This document shows, piece after piece, positions 44,817-57,875 of a DNA stretch of 64,000 bases; position 1 is the stretch's first letter, and each line of letters begins with the position of its first letter. This DNA comes from Mrakia gelida (lineage: Eukaryota > Basidiomycota > Tremellomycetes > Cystofilobasidiales > Mrakiaceae). Below the pieces are notes generated by a model. The model was given only the letters and a program-made list of their open reading frames with translations, was not told the origin of the DNA and did not search any database. The stretch covers positions 1 through 64,000 of the forward strand of contig BRON01000008.1 in the NCBI GenBank assembly GCA_024345305.1. The letters are read 5' to 3'. The translations under genes were made by a program, and so were the position numbers.

Positions 44817-45859
44817 ATGTCTCCTCTCGGTCGCTCGTTCGCCCCCCACCTCAACATCTCCACCTCTCCTCCCCTCGTCGACAAGAACTCCTCCTCCCTC
44901 CCTTCTCTCGCCAACTCAGCCGTCACCGCTCCCTCGTCCATTCAACTCGCGTCTTTCCCTCTCGCCAAGAGAATTGCACCCGCCATCAAGCCTAAGGAGG
45001 AAGAGAAGGAGAACCACAGTCCTTTCTCGAGGACAGACGAGGATACGAAGGTTCAAGTCGGCGAAGGTGAGCTCGCTTTCCCTTCCCTCGCTCGCTCTCG
45101 CCCTCCCCTCCTGCTTCTCAACCTCCTCACCGACAAGAGACGCAGATCTGACCATCGTCGCGCCTTTCTTCTCACCCAGCTCGTCGAAAGGATCTCTCGT
45201 CCACCTCATCGTCGGCAAACTCACCCGCCTGCTCTGCACAATCGACTCCCCCAAGTTCCCCTCGACTCGTTCCTCCTCCTCGCTCCAGCCCGACCTTTCC
45301 CTCCGGCTCCCTCATCCTCTTGTCCAGACCGGCATCGAAACTGGTTTTGGATAAACGTCTCAAGATCGAGGCGTCGAAGGTCAGAAGGAGAGAGAGGGAG
45401 GAGGAGCACGAGTTGAACAAGAAACTGGAGGAAGAGGAGGAGCAGGAGGCGGCGTGGAAACTGGAAGGTGAGTCGTCTTCTTGACCCGCCTCGTCTCAAC
45501 GTATCGTTCTCCCCTCGCACTCCTCCCTTCTTCCACTTGAACTGTAGAGCTGATCATTCCTGGCTTCTTCCTTGGACGCAGAATCCCTTCGAGCTCTCAC
45601 CTACACGCGAACCCCACCCTCGATCGCCGCTGCCGAAGCTGCTGAGGCTGCTCTCGCTGAGACCACGGAAAGGATCAGGGTTCTTTTCTTGAGGATTGAG
45701 ACCGTTCGAGCCTCGCGTGAGTAGCTGTCTCCCATTCAGGGTCTCATCCTTTCTCGTGTTTCACCAGTCTAGCAGCAGCTGACCGACTTCTCCTCTCTTT
45801 TCGCTCCCTCAGAAGAGCGAACCCTTGCTCGACTCGACGCCCTCTTGAACCCCGAATAG
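44817..45859 (+). CDS. Cluster gene A: coiled-coil paralogue without MYND finger
   Basis: Unrecognised protein family that shares its promoter and N-terminus with C and D. ATG 44817 opens MSPLGRSFAPHLNISTSPPL and contains SSSLPSLAN, also present in C, then KPKEEEKENHS, like the KENE patch of B and D. After an intron (gtgagctc) a Ser/Pro region leads to a strong coiled coil: KLVLDKRLKIEASKVRRRER and EEEHELNKKLEEEEEQEAA. The next exon is helical (SIAAAEAAEAALAETTERIR). The last exon gives EERTLARLDALLNPE and TAG 45857-45859. No Cys/His finger exon follows, unlike B, C and D, so the copy has lost it or diverged before it was gained. Phases join without breaks, so the gene looks intact. Confidence 0.65.
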
Positions 45860-46540
45860 TCTACCTCGGTCCTTCGACTCCATGGACGATCCTCCTTCCG
45901 ACGACAACCAAACCTTCACTCTTTCTCTTCGCTGCTTCGCTTCGCTTCTCCCTCTTTCTTTTCGTACCTTCTCGCTCTTCGTTCTCCCTCTTCATACACG
46001 CTTTTTACGCACCCACCTCACGACTTTCACGCGCTACCTCCCTCTCCCTCTCCCTCTCCCTCTGCTACGCTGTTACTTCTCGTTCCTATCGCTTATCGTT
46101 CTGTTTCCCTTCCTCGCTCGCTCTGCACCTCACTCCTCCCTCACTCTCTCATCGCCTGCACTCCCTCCCTCCTTTACTGATATTCGCGTAACCCTATACT
46201 AATCCTTTCTTGCACCCCTGCTTTGCTTCTATCGTACACCTTGCATGCTCGTATCGCCTGCTCAAGGAAAGGAAGAGGGAAACGAACGAGCGGATCTTGC
46301 TCGACGCGTCGAGTCGAGAACGCGAACGGACGCGTCTTTTTACACTTACCCTGCCCCTGCGAGCTGGCATCCTACTCTCATCTCCTTCTATAACGTCTCG
46401 AGACCTCAGCCGACGCTTTGTCGGATGGAGAAACTATCCACGGCATTGGTGGAGGATCAATGAAAGAGAGTCGGAGCGCGGGACAGCTCGAGAGCGACGA
46501 GATCGACAGCGAGATGAAGGTCGTCGAAGTCTAACGACCT
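45860..46540. other. 3' flank of A, intergenic
   Basis: A CT-rich stretch with CTCCCT repeats at about 46040-46065 and two GACGCGTC sites (about 46302 and 46329). Its pattern (ctc-rich, then tttttacgcac, then gcactc) resembles the regions downstream of B, C and D, so the duplicated unit includes 3' flank. No gene seen. Confidence 0.4.
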
Positions 46541-46845
46541 TTTTTCAGGGAGTTCTCGAGGTTAAGCTTTCTAAGATGCCTTCGAATTCCGCCAGAGATC
46601 ATTCTCGACGGCGAAGGAGCTCTCGGACTGGCGAAGGAAGGAAGTCGAAGCTCACCGTTTTCGACTCCTCCCCATGAGTCCCTCCTCCTCGTTCTCTCAC
46701 CCACCACCCAGCCTTTCCCTCAACTAGGTCTTCTTTCTCCTCCTCTTCTCCCTCTCTACATGAGCTCACCGCCTTCCCCCCTCGCTCGCTCGTCTCGAAA
46801 AGGGTTTGGTGCCTGATCGCCCAAGGGAGGGAACGCTATCCTTTC
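46541..46845 (+). promoter_or_regulatory. Shared promoter block of gene B
   Basis: Distal part at about 46590-46672 (GAGATCATTCTCGACGGCGA, GAAGTCGAAGCTCACCGTTT) and proximal part at 46804-46840 (TTTGGTGCCTGATCG, CCCAAGGGAGGGAACGCT). It is the counterpart of the blocks before A, C and D, with the same spacing to the start codon. Confidence 0.7.
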
Positions 46846-46949
46846 ACCCTGACTCCTCCTCCTTCTTCGCTTCCCTCTCCTTCCCTCCCATCAACCACGA
46901 CCTTCTCGCTCTTCTTCTTCTTTGACGACGACTACCCAACCTCCTCAAC

Positions 46950-48286
46950 ATGTCGACTCCCTCCTCTCCCAACCGTCGCCGCTCCCTCGACGAACCACAT
47001 CTCTCCTACACCTCTTGTCAAGAAGGATGGCGTCAAGGTTCAGGAGGGAGAGAAGGAGAACGAGGAACCCTCGTCGAAGGAGGGGAAGGATCAGAACGAA
47101 GGAGTTGGCGAAGGTGAGCTCGATTCCCTTCCCGCTCTCTCCCTCTCTCTCTTCCCTCCTTCTTCTCTATGACCTTCTTATCGACGAAGTAGGGAGCTGA
47201 CCTCACTTGCATCCTCGTCTGGTCCCTCATGTCTTCGTCGTCCATCCCAGAGTGCAGGGTCCTTGAGAAGGAGGCCGTGGAGATCGGGACGGACGGAGTC
47301 CGTGAGCTGGACCTGCTTCGAGGTGAGTCTGTATATTCAACGTCTAAGGGGCGTCTTCCAAATCTTCTCCCCTTTTCTCGAGATTGCAGAGCTGAGAGTA
47401 TGCCTGTTGCTCTTCGGCTCGCTCAGAAATCCAAGAACTTAAACGAGACAGGTCGGTGCACCAAGCAGCGAAGCTGGAGCTTCGACTGAAGTATGAACGA
47501 CGTGAGCATATCGAACGTCTCTGAGGGGGCTTCTTCTCCTTTCGAGACTGCAGAGCTGATGATATCCCTGCTCTTCTTCAGTTCGCTTGCAGAATCTAGA
47601 ACGTCGTCAAAGCGCCAATGAACGCCGATCGCACCGCCTCTCAGTCCTCCTCAAGACCGAGTCGTCCATCGAGTCCCATCTGACCCTTGCGGACCGCTCT
47701 CATCTCAGTCAGTAGAGGTCCAGGTCGTCCAAGCCTCGCACCGCGCTCGCACCTTCACTCACTGACCTTGCCCTTCCCTCCTTCTCTTCGTTCTCGGCTC
47801 CTTCCTCTTAGTCTCAAACAGATTCTCGATTGATCGATGCAGAATCGGAGGAGACGACTGTCAGCCGGCCGATGGAGAGCTGAGGCTTGTTTGTGGGCAG
47901 GTCAGCTTCGTTTTGTCTTCGTCGTTCTTCGTCGGGCTCGCTCCTCTCCGGTTCCAACTTCTCGCCCTCCGATCAGAATCGTTGACCACCTCTTTCATGC
48001 TCTGTTCTCTACCTTTCACATTGCCTGACCGTCGCCTATTGCTCCAAACGTCCGTCCTTTCTCTCCTCTCGCCGTCTCGTCGCGTCGACTCGCGTCCCTT
48101 CCCCACTGACCTTTCCTTCTTTTCCCTCCGTTTCGTTTCCCAGGCCACCAACGCTCGGACTGGAAAGCTCACAAGCACAACTGCTACCCTGAAGACGCAT
48201 ACTACGACTGGCTCTCCGAGAAGCTTGAGACTGTATCAAACGCCCTATTGAATTCCGCTTCGGTCTCCGACGTCGACGTCGACTAG
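46950..48286 (+). pseudogene. Cluster gene B: damaged MYND paralogue
   Basis: The start context and first codons match D (MSTPS against MTTPS), but the conserved Lys/Glu segment EGEKENEEPSSKEGKDQNEG is in a different frame from this ATG, so exon 1 carries an indel. From that frame onward the exons join well: ECRVLEKEAVEIGTDGVREL, EIQELKRDRSVHQAAKLELR, LQNLERRQSANERRSHRLSV with LLKTESSIESHLTLADRSHL, and RFSIDRCRIGGDDCQPADGE ending RLVCGQ. The 28-nt finger micro-exon (48022-48049; CLTVAYCSK) is preceded by AT instead of AG, and the last exon gives HQRSDWKAHKHNCYP and ends SVSDVDVD. The finger ligands themselves are kept. With both lesions a full protein cannot be made from this sequence by canonical splicing. 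An unrecognised upstream start or non-canonical acceptor is the alternative. Confidence 0.6.
48022..48049 (+). other. 28-nt MYND micro-exon of B, acceptor lost
   Basis: Length, phase and coding sense (C-x5-YC) match the other copies and the donor gtccgtcc is intact. The two bases before it (48020-48021) are AT where AG is required, and no AG lies in the preceding 35 bases. Confidence 0.65.
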
Positions 48287-48588
48287 GTCTTTGCTTTCCC
48301 TCTTGCTTTCCCTCTCTCCTTTTCTTACCCTCTTGCACCCCTTTGACGCTCTTCACGCACTTACTCTACGAACCCCTCCCGCTGCTCTCTTGCTCTCACT
48401 CGCTTTTCTTTGCTTGTTTCTCGGTTTCCCTCGCTCGCTTTGCACGTCATACTCCTACTCTTCTTTCCCTCGTTTGCACTTTCTCGCTCGTTCACTCACT
48501 TTGCTTACACACCAGTCTACTCGCACCCTTGACTCTTTCTCTCTCTTCTAGCATGCACCTTCTCTCCTTCTCTCAACTCAGTCCAGAG

Positions 48589-48613
48589 AACGAACGCGCG
48601 AACGAACGAACGC
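48589..48613. repeat. (CGAA)n short tandem repeat
   Basis: Imperfect run of CGAA units, directly followed by a GACGCGTC palindrome. Confidence 0.8.
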
Positions 48614-48773
48614 GACGACGCGTCGAGTACAGGAGCCTCGACCTTTTGGTCTTCATTCGTTTTTGAGTGACTTTGAGCTTCGACCTTAACCGTGCTGGAC
48701 TTGCCACACCACCTCAAGACCTCGAACGGGCACAGTCGCGACTCCGGTTGACCGAGAAAGCGGCTCGACGATC

Positions 48774-48795
48774 AACGAACGAACGAACGAACGTC
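48774..48795. repeat. (CGAA)n short tandem repeat
   Basis: About five CGAA units, again directly followed by a GACGCGTC palindrome. Confidence 0.8.
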
Positions 48796-48985
48796 GACGC
48801 GTCTCTCTCCCTTCCCCTCCCCTTCTCTCCCTCCTTCTCTCTTTCCATTCTGCCCCCGAAACCCCGCATCGTCAGGTGTACGAGCAGGAAGCCCATCAAG
48901 ATCTCTAATGACCTCTTAACGAACTCCACTAAGCAAGACCTACCCGAACCATCCTTCTTTTTTTCCGTTGACGTTCGAACGAAGA

Positions 48986-52016
<3,031 letters not shown>

Positions 52017-52596
52017 CGAGAAGGGGAACGAGGGCTGCAGGCGAAAGGCGAAGGGGGGAGGAAGGGACAGCGAGAGAGAAAAGGTCAGCTTCAGAGCTCT
52101 CGAGTGCTCCTTCCTTCGCTCGGTGAAGCTAACGAGCTCTTAAAGCTCAGCATGATCAACTGATATAGAAGCTCGTACTCACGAAGGGGTGAGAAGGGGG
52201 GAGAAGGGTTTTGGAGGGTCGTGAGTGTTGGGAAGAGAGAGCGAGAGGTGGATTGAGATTCGGAAGAGAAGGTCGTCGAAGGAGCGAATCTCCTTCAGTT
52301 CACTCAAAAGCTCACAACTCCATCATCTCTTAACGGATCACTTTCATTTCTTGTAGGTAGACTTCTTCCAGCTCCACCTTTCGTTCGCCGAGCTCGAAGC
52401 TTGCGAAAAACTATCGCGAGAAGGGCTGGAGGGGTCGGTTTCTGTTCTCTCGAAGCTCGATCTCCTCCTTCCCTTCCTTCGACCTCAACACCTCCCCCAC
52501 TCTCAACTTCCCTCGACCTTCCTCGTGCTGAAGATCCGCCTCCGCTTATCCTCGTATCTCTCCAGATCTGCCCGCCCATCTCGCTATCCTCCCAAA
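52017..52596. promoter_or_regulatory. Divergent promoter region, CCT6 / NAA50
   Basis: A 580-base gap between two housekeeping genes that read apart. Each side is pyrimidine-rich on its coding strand close to the start. No gene is seen between them. Confidence 0.45.
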
Positions 52597-53791
52597 ATGT
52601 CTACAGCCGCTACGAACGCGACGGTCTCCGCTCCTGTGGCCTTGAAGTCCAAGGTTCCCATCCAGCCAACACCCAGAGTCACCCTCTCCTCCCTCACCAT
52701 CAACAACGTGTGAGCACTACCGTCTATACCATCCGCTTCTAAAGACCTCGAAACTGACTCGACTCTCGTTCTCGCGTTTCTTTGCTGTAGCGGAACTCTG
52801 CGAGCTCTCAACTCCGCCGTGAGTTGAGCTCTCGACTTTCGTTTTCTGCCTTCCTTCGATCTTCGAGCTCGAGATCTTGAGCTGATATCGTTTTCGCTTT
52901 CTCTCGCTCGTAGATCTTCCCCGTCTCTTACAGCGACAAGTACTACGCTGAGGTCCTCGAAAGCTCAATGGAGAACTTCAACAAGCTCGGTGAGTCGTCC
53001 TTTCCTCTCCTTCCCTCACTCCCTCGCTCGACCCACCACCGTCGCCCTTTACCTCTTCCACCTCACTTCCACTAACACGCACACTCCCTCTTTCTTTCCC
53101 AAACGCCCTAGTCTACTACGCAGACGTCCCCGTCGGCTCCATAACCTGTCGTTTCGAACCCTCCCTCCTCCCAATCCCCACCACCCCAAACTCCCCCTCT
53201 CTCAAACTCCACATCCTCACTCTCAACGTCCTCCCCGCCTACCGCTCGCAAGGTCTCGGAGCTCATCTCCTCGCTCACGTCGTAGAGAAGGCAGCAGAGT
53301 TCCCTCCTCCTCCTCCTCCCCCCGCGGCCGCGCCCAAGAAGGGAGACGCGAAGAAGACGACGACGGTGGTTGCGAACGGGGGGGTCAAGGAGACGAGGAA
53401 GGTCGAGAGCGTGTTTGTGCATTGTCAGGTGGGGAATGAAGAGGGGAAGAAGTTCTATGAACGGGCTGGCTTTGAGGAGACTGGAGTGTGAGTTTCGCGT
53501 TTCTCCTTTTTCGTCCCATCCCTTTTTGTTCCCCGCCCTCCCATCATCGCCGCCACCACCATCGCCACTACCATCCTCTCTTGTCCCTCCCACGTCACTC
53601 CTCTCACTCCTCTCCCTCGTCGTCTACCTCTCCTTCTCCTCATCCTCGAACGACCTCGAAACGCGCGCTGACCCTCCCTCCCTCCCTCCCTCCCTCCCCC
53701 TCGTTTGCCCCCCTTGCCACCTCGCAGCATCACCAACTACTACGCCAAAATCGAACCGAGGGATGCTCTTCGTCTTGAGAAGAAGCTCTAA
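52597..53791 (+). CDS. NAA50: N-alpha-acetyltransferase 50 (NatE catalytic subunit)
   Basis: A GNAT-fold acetyltransferase acting on N-terminal Met residues, usually bound to the NatA complex on ribosomes, and needed for sister-chromatid cohesion in animals. ATG 52597: MSTAATNATVSAPVALKSK, then VTLSSLTINNV/GTLRALNSA and IFPVSYSDKYYAEVLESSME, which is the diagnostic NAA50 opening (IFPVSY.DK.Y). VYYADVPVGSITCRFEPSLL follows, then LKLHILTLNVLPAYRSQGLG, the acetyl-CoA loop in R/Q-x-x-G-x-G/A form (RSQGLGA). The end reads VFVHCQVGNEEGKKFYERAG and TNYYAKIEPRDALRLEKKL before TAA 53789-53791. An insert of roughly 35 residues with a run of seven prolines sits between AHLLAHVVEKAAEF and the VFVHCQV strand; the family normally has only a short loop there. 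Five exons. Confidence 0.93.
53669..53700. repeat. (TCCC)n tract in last NAA50 intron
   Basis: Run of CTCC/TCCC units between the CTGAC branch site and the CAG acceptor of the intron. Confidence 0.7.
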
Positions 53792-54050
53792 GCTTCTCTC
53801 CTCTCCCCGGACTAAACCTCAAAATCGAATGAACCCTCACTCGTCTTCTTTCCGCGCGAGAGCGAGAGGGAAGCGATGGAATCGAGTGCAAGCGAGAGTA
53901 GAGCGAAAAGCGAGAGAGAAGTGCGTAGCAAGTGTCAAGTAAGAGTCGTAAAGTGTGTGCGTAAAGACCGTCAAAAGGGGAGCAAGAGGATAGAAAGAAG
54001 GTGTGAGAGAGAGAGAGGGAAAGCAAGCAAGACGAAGGTGAGAGCGGGGC

Positions 54051-55506
54051 TTAGTCGTCGACCTCGTGGATCGAGGCGGACGTGTTGGCGAGAGTTTGGA
54101 CCTCCTCGACGAGGGACTTCTGGTTGGGGGTGGCGGCTTGACAGACGAGCTTGTGTTGCTTCCAGTCGGAGCGTTGGTGACCTGGAGAAGGAAAGAGAGG
54201 GAGGGGAGGTCAGTCGCGACTCACTCGACGCGACGAGCAGACGAGAAGAGATGGGGAGATGGGACGGACGCCTGGATCAGTAGGCGACGACTCGACACTG
54301 GAAGGGTAAAGAGAGGATGAAGAGTGGTGGGTCAGCCATTGATCGAAATGCGGGAGAGTGGACTCGAGAGAGAGCGAGGCGAACGAGAACGACGAGAACG
54401 AAACGAAGCTCACCTTCCCACAGACGCTCCTTCCACCGCCCACAGCTGGCTCACAGTCCAAGCCTCCAAGCGCACATCGATGAGTTGACTCTCTTGACGT
54501 AGTTCCCTCCTTCTCGACGCTTCGATCGACCGAGCTCGACGAGGGCTTGAGAGGAACGACGTCGCCGAAGTCTGAAAAAGGCCAAGTTCGGTCAGTGAAG
54601 TTGGAGATGATCGCTTTGAGAGAAATACTCACCATCTGGGTACAGGGATTTAAGCATCGCGGACCTGATCGTCATGTGCTCAGCGATGGTGTTGATGAGA
54701 GATGCAGCTTCGCGAGCCGTCGCGACTGTCGGCGCCGTGGAGTCGAGTTGAGCAACGACGCCTCGGATATCTTGAGGGCCAGAACAAGTGGATAGATGAG
54801 AGGGAAGATATCGTCAGCTTTATACTCATACGAGAGCATGAACGAGGGATGGGAGACCACGCCGGCGGTCTGGAAAGGTCGAAGGACTCACGTTCCTCGA
54901 ACAAGTCCGTCAGATCCTTCGCTTGGATCAGCTTGAAGCTCTCCAGACATTCTTGAAGGTTCTGACTCAGTTCCGCGCAATCCCCTAGATGCTCTCGAGT
55001 GAGGGTAGCCTTCCTCTCCTCTGACATGTCCTCCGTTCCGTTGGTTGCTGGATCGAGGAGGGCGTCGAAGTTCGAGGGAGGGGGAGCAGCAGTGAAAGAT
55101 TGAGAAGCGGCGGGAGAGGAAGGGTTGACCGTGTCATCGACTGCCTCTTGAAAGGCTGAGCGATCGAAGAAGAGGAAGGAAGTGGTCAGATGTTGGAGAG
55201 TGGAGAAGTAAGGGAGGAAAGAGGACGTGAGAAGGAATCGAGCTCACCTTCGAGCATGTCCTTCTGCCAATCTTCCGCATCCTGCCCCGACACAGGGTGC
55301 TCCCCGCTCGCCAGCCGCTCAATATGCCACATGACTCTTGCGATGTTATCGAAGAAAGGGGTACGAGAGACTGGAGAGGGAGAATCATCGGTTGGGTTGG
55401 CGAGGGAAGGGAGAGAGGAGGACTCCTGATTCTGGACGAGGGGAGGAGAGTGGGATCCGTCGAGGTTGGCAGCGAGCGATCCATTGGAAGAAGAGGGAGT
55501 AGTCAT
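54051..55506 (-). pseudogene. Cluster gene C: MYND paralogue with in-frame TGA in the finger
   Basis: ATG 55506 opens MTTPSSSNGSLAANLDGSHS and contains SSSLPSLAN as in A. The exons join in phase: MWHIERLASGEHPVSGQDAE, AFQEAVDDTVNPSSPAASQS, HLGDCAELSQNLQECLESFK with AKDLTDLFEE, VVAQLDSTAPTVATAREAAS with MTIRSAMLKSLYPD, and HRCALGGLDCEPAVGGG ending SVCGK. The 28-nt micro-exon (54299-54272) reads CRVVAY, then TGA (54281-54279) where the other copies have a cysteine codon. The frame beyond would give HQRSDWKQHKLVCQAATPNQ and end SASIHEVDD at a TAA (54053-54051). As written the product stops inside the zinc finger and lacks its second half. It may be a young pseudogene, a functional truncated form, or a sequencing error. 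Everything upstream of the TGA is open, which argues that any inactivation is recent. Confidence 0.62.
54272..54299 (-). other. 28-nt MYND micro-exon of C with TGA
   Basis: Acceptor ttccag and donor gtccgtcc are intact. The seventh codon is TGA instead of a Cys codon. Length and phase match the other copies. Confidence 0.7.
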
Positions 55507-55895
55507 GCTGAGGAGGGATGGGTGGTCTTCAAAGAAGAGAGAGGGAGAGACGAGAGAGAGGGTCGTGGTTGGTGGCGAAGGAAGGAAAGGGAAGCGAAGA
55601 AAGAGGGAGGAGGAAGGTGAAAGGAGAGCTGGACGATCAGGCACCAAACCCTCCTCTTTGGGACGAGCGAGCGAAGGGTGAAGGCGATGAGCTCATTCGA
55701 GAGAGAGGAGAAGGGGACGAGAAGGTTTTATCGGGGACGAGGTGGAGTGATGGCTGGGAGAGAGAGGAGAGAGTCCGAGCTCGAGGAAGGGAGGAGGGGT
55801 CGAAAACGGTGAGCTTCGACGTTCCTTCCCTCCGCGTGGGAGAGCTCGTTCGCCTTCGAGAATGACCTTTGACGCAAGAAGGAGATTTTCGACAC
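55507..55895 (-). promoter_or_regulatory. Shared promoter block of gene C
   Basis: On the minus strand, the distal part (about 55885-55800) has GTCATTCTCGAAGGCGAACG, GAGCTC and GTCGAAGCTCACCGTTTTC, and the proximal part (about 55660-55636) has GGTTTGGTGCCTGATCG. The GGGAGGGAACGCT portion seen in A and B is missing here, so C has a shortened version. Confidence 0.65.
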
Positions 55896-56529
55896 ATCGC
55901 AACCTTTGCTCTTCCTTGCCATCTCCATGAAGAAGCTTCTTCAGACTTCGACGAACCTCCATCTCGCTATTCGTCTCGCTTCGCTCACATCTGACCCCTC
56001 GCTTTCCCTTTCTTTTGGTCCTTGTTGACCGTTCTCGTGGCTCGTCTCTTCATCTTGAGTGATCAACGAGGTTTGAAAAGGTGAGCTGTAAGCGGATGCA
56101 GTGAAGTCAGGAACTCGAAGAAAACTCTCTGATGAGAGGAAGTGGAAGGACAGATGAGACGCGTGATAAGTTCTTGACTCGACGCGTCGACTTCCTCCGT
56201 CTGTTCCTTCTCTGAACAAAGCAAGAGCAGGAGAGAACGTGCATGCTAGTAGAGGGAGAAAGAAGGGGTGCAGGTGGGGTGATGCCAAGTAAAGTAGTAA
56301 GCGAAGGAGAGTGTGCTGGAGAGAGAAGCGAGAAAGGCGTAAAAAGGGAAGCGATGGAAACGAGTGCAGGCGAGAGCAGAAAGCAGGCGAGAGCGAGAGG
56401 CTGGTAGCAATGACGATGTAAGAGTCGTGGCATGAGTGAGAAAGAACGCCAAAATGGGGAAGGAGGGTACGAAAGAAGAGAGAGCGAGAGAGAGAGAAAG
56501 AGGGAAAGCAAGACGAAGAGAGGAGAGGC
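55896..56529. other. 3' flank of D and far upstream of C
   Basis: No gene seen. On the minus strand the segment from about 56515 down to 56230 resembles the 3' flanks of B and C, including CTAGCATGCACG near 56245. One GACGCGTC is at about 56180. Confidence 0.4.
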
Positions 56530-57875
56530 TTATTCGTCGTCGTCGTCGACTGGAGGCAAGGCGACGATCTTTCCAGCCTCCTTGGTGACCCATCGTTGGA
56601 AGGCGTTGGCGGTCTGGCAGAAGAGCTGGTGGGACTGATGATCTGCGAGCTGATGTCCTGTGGAGAGAAAGAGAAGGAGGAAGAGGAAGAGACGGTCAGA
56701 CGAGGGTGGACTCGACCGCGGATCGACGCGACGAGATAACGGACGAAAGGATATGGGACGAACGTCGGGAACAGTAGGGGACAGCCAAGCACTGGCGGAG
56801 GTGGATTGCGACGAAAGAGCAAGATGGTCAGCGATCAACTCGAAGAGCGAGGAGATGGAATCGAAGACGAGCGAGACCGACGACGAAGAACGACGACAAC
56901 GAGATGAAGCTCACCTTGCCACAAACCAACCTCCATTCTCCATCGGCTGGTTGGCAGTCGAGCCCGTTGACGTTGCATCGATCAGGCGAAGGTTTGCCGA
57001 TGTCTAGAAGGAAGAAGATGAAGACGGAGAGCAGGAGGGAAGGGAAAGGTCAGTACAGTACGCGATTGGTGCGCGCGCGAGAGTGGGACGAGACCTCGGC
57101 TTACTGGCACAGGAGCGTTCCGCATGGGTGAGGCGGGCGTCGATGCACGACTCAGTCGCGGCGAGATCTGAGAAGACCTCCAATGAGAGTTGATTGACGC
57201 GTCGTTGAAGTTCTAGACGGGTTCGCGAGCGAGCGGAAGAAGAGCAGGGACATTGTCAGCTCTGCAAACTCGAGGAAGAAGAAGGAGAAGGCTGGAAAGA
57301 CACCCTCCAGAGACGTTCGACATACTCACCTTCCTTAGACGAGACCTCCCAAGTGTCCAGATCCGCGATTCGGATCTTCGCGTCCTCCATCGCCTTGTCG
57401 AGGATCCTGCGCTCACCCTCAAAGAACGCTGCCGACGATTTGTTGTCGTAGATCTCAGCGTCGATGAACGAGACGTCTCTTCGAAGACCTGAGGGAGGCA
57501 GAGAAGAGTAAGAGTACGCTCGAGGTCAGCTATACATCTCTCGTCGCAAAGAAGGTCGGAGAAACAGAAGGATGGAAGAGAGAGAGAGGACGGGAGGGAA
57601 GGAAGCTCACCTTCACCGACGAGCCCTTCGTTTTGATCCTTCCCCTCCTTGGGCAAGAGTCCCTCGTTCTCCTTCCCTCCCTCGTGAGACTTGGCGACGG
57701 GTACAGCCTTCTCGGAGACAGCTTGAGAAGCCACCTGCTTGGACGAGGAAGCGGAAGCAGTGGCTGAGGTGGCGAGGGGAGGAAGGGCGACCTCGTCGCG
57801 GAGGAGCTTGACGGGGGGTAGACTTGATTCGTTGACGTTGAAAGCGAGTCCGCCGACAAGAGAGGGAGTAGTCAT
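56530..57875 (-). CDS. Cluster gene D: MYND zinc-finger protein, intact copy
   Basis: ATG 57875: MTTPSLVGGLAFNVNESSLP, followed by a Lys/Glu patch GGKENEGLLPKEGKDQNEGL. Next come RRDVSFIDAEIYDNKSSAAF with RRILDKAMEDAKIRIADLDT, and ELQRRVNQLSLEVFSDLAAT with ESCIDARLTHAERSCA, a predicted helical region. The finger starts RCNVNGLDCQPADGEWRLVC, the 28-nt micro-exon (56791-56764) gives CLAVPYCSR, and the last exon gives HQLADHQSHQLFCQTANAF, so all MYND cysteines and the terminal His/Cys are present. It ends PPVDDDDE and TAA (56532-56530). All phases join without stop. This is the only finger-bearing copy of the A-D set that looks complete. MYND fingers normally mediate protein binding; the target is unknown. 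Confidence 0.75.
56764..56791 (-). other. 28-nt MYND micro-exon of D (intact)
   Basis: Acceptor gccag, donor gttcgtcc, phase 0 in and phase 1 out. It encodes CLAVPYCSR with both cysteines. Confidence 0.75.

Larger units (their letters stand above)
48287..48985. other. Convergent 3' flanks of B and CCT6, with CGAA repeats
   Basis: A CT-rich region like those downstream of C and D (shared TAGCATGCAC near 48550) is followed by two CGAA tetranucleotide tracts and two GACGCGTC sites (about 48614 and 48798). No coding gene is visible. Confidence 0.4.

Noticed and set aside
53370..53942. 190-codon plus-strand frame at the 3' end of NAA50
   Set aside because: Wrong frame across the last NAA50 exons and an intron; the spliced frame gives the expected acetyltransferase C-terminus.
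54279..54281. Selenocysteine at the TGA in the zinc finger of gene C
   Set aside because: Cys-to-TGA is the classic pattern, but I see no SECIS-like hairpin, and dikaryotic fungi generally lack the machinery; a nonsense change is simpler.
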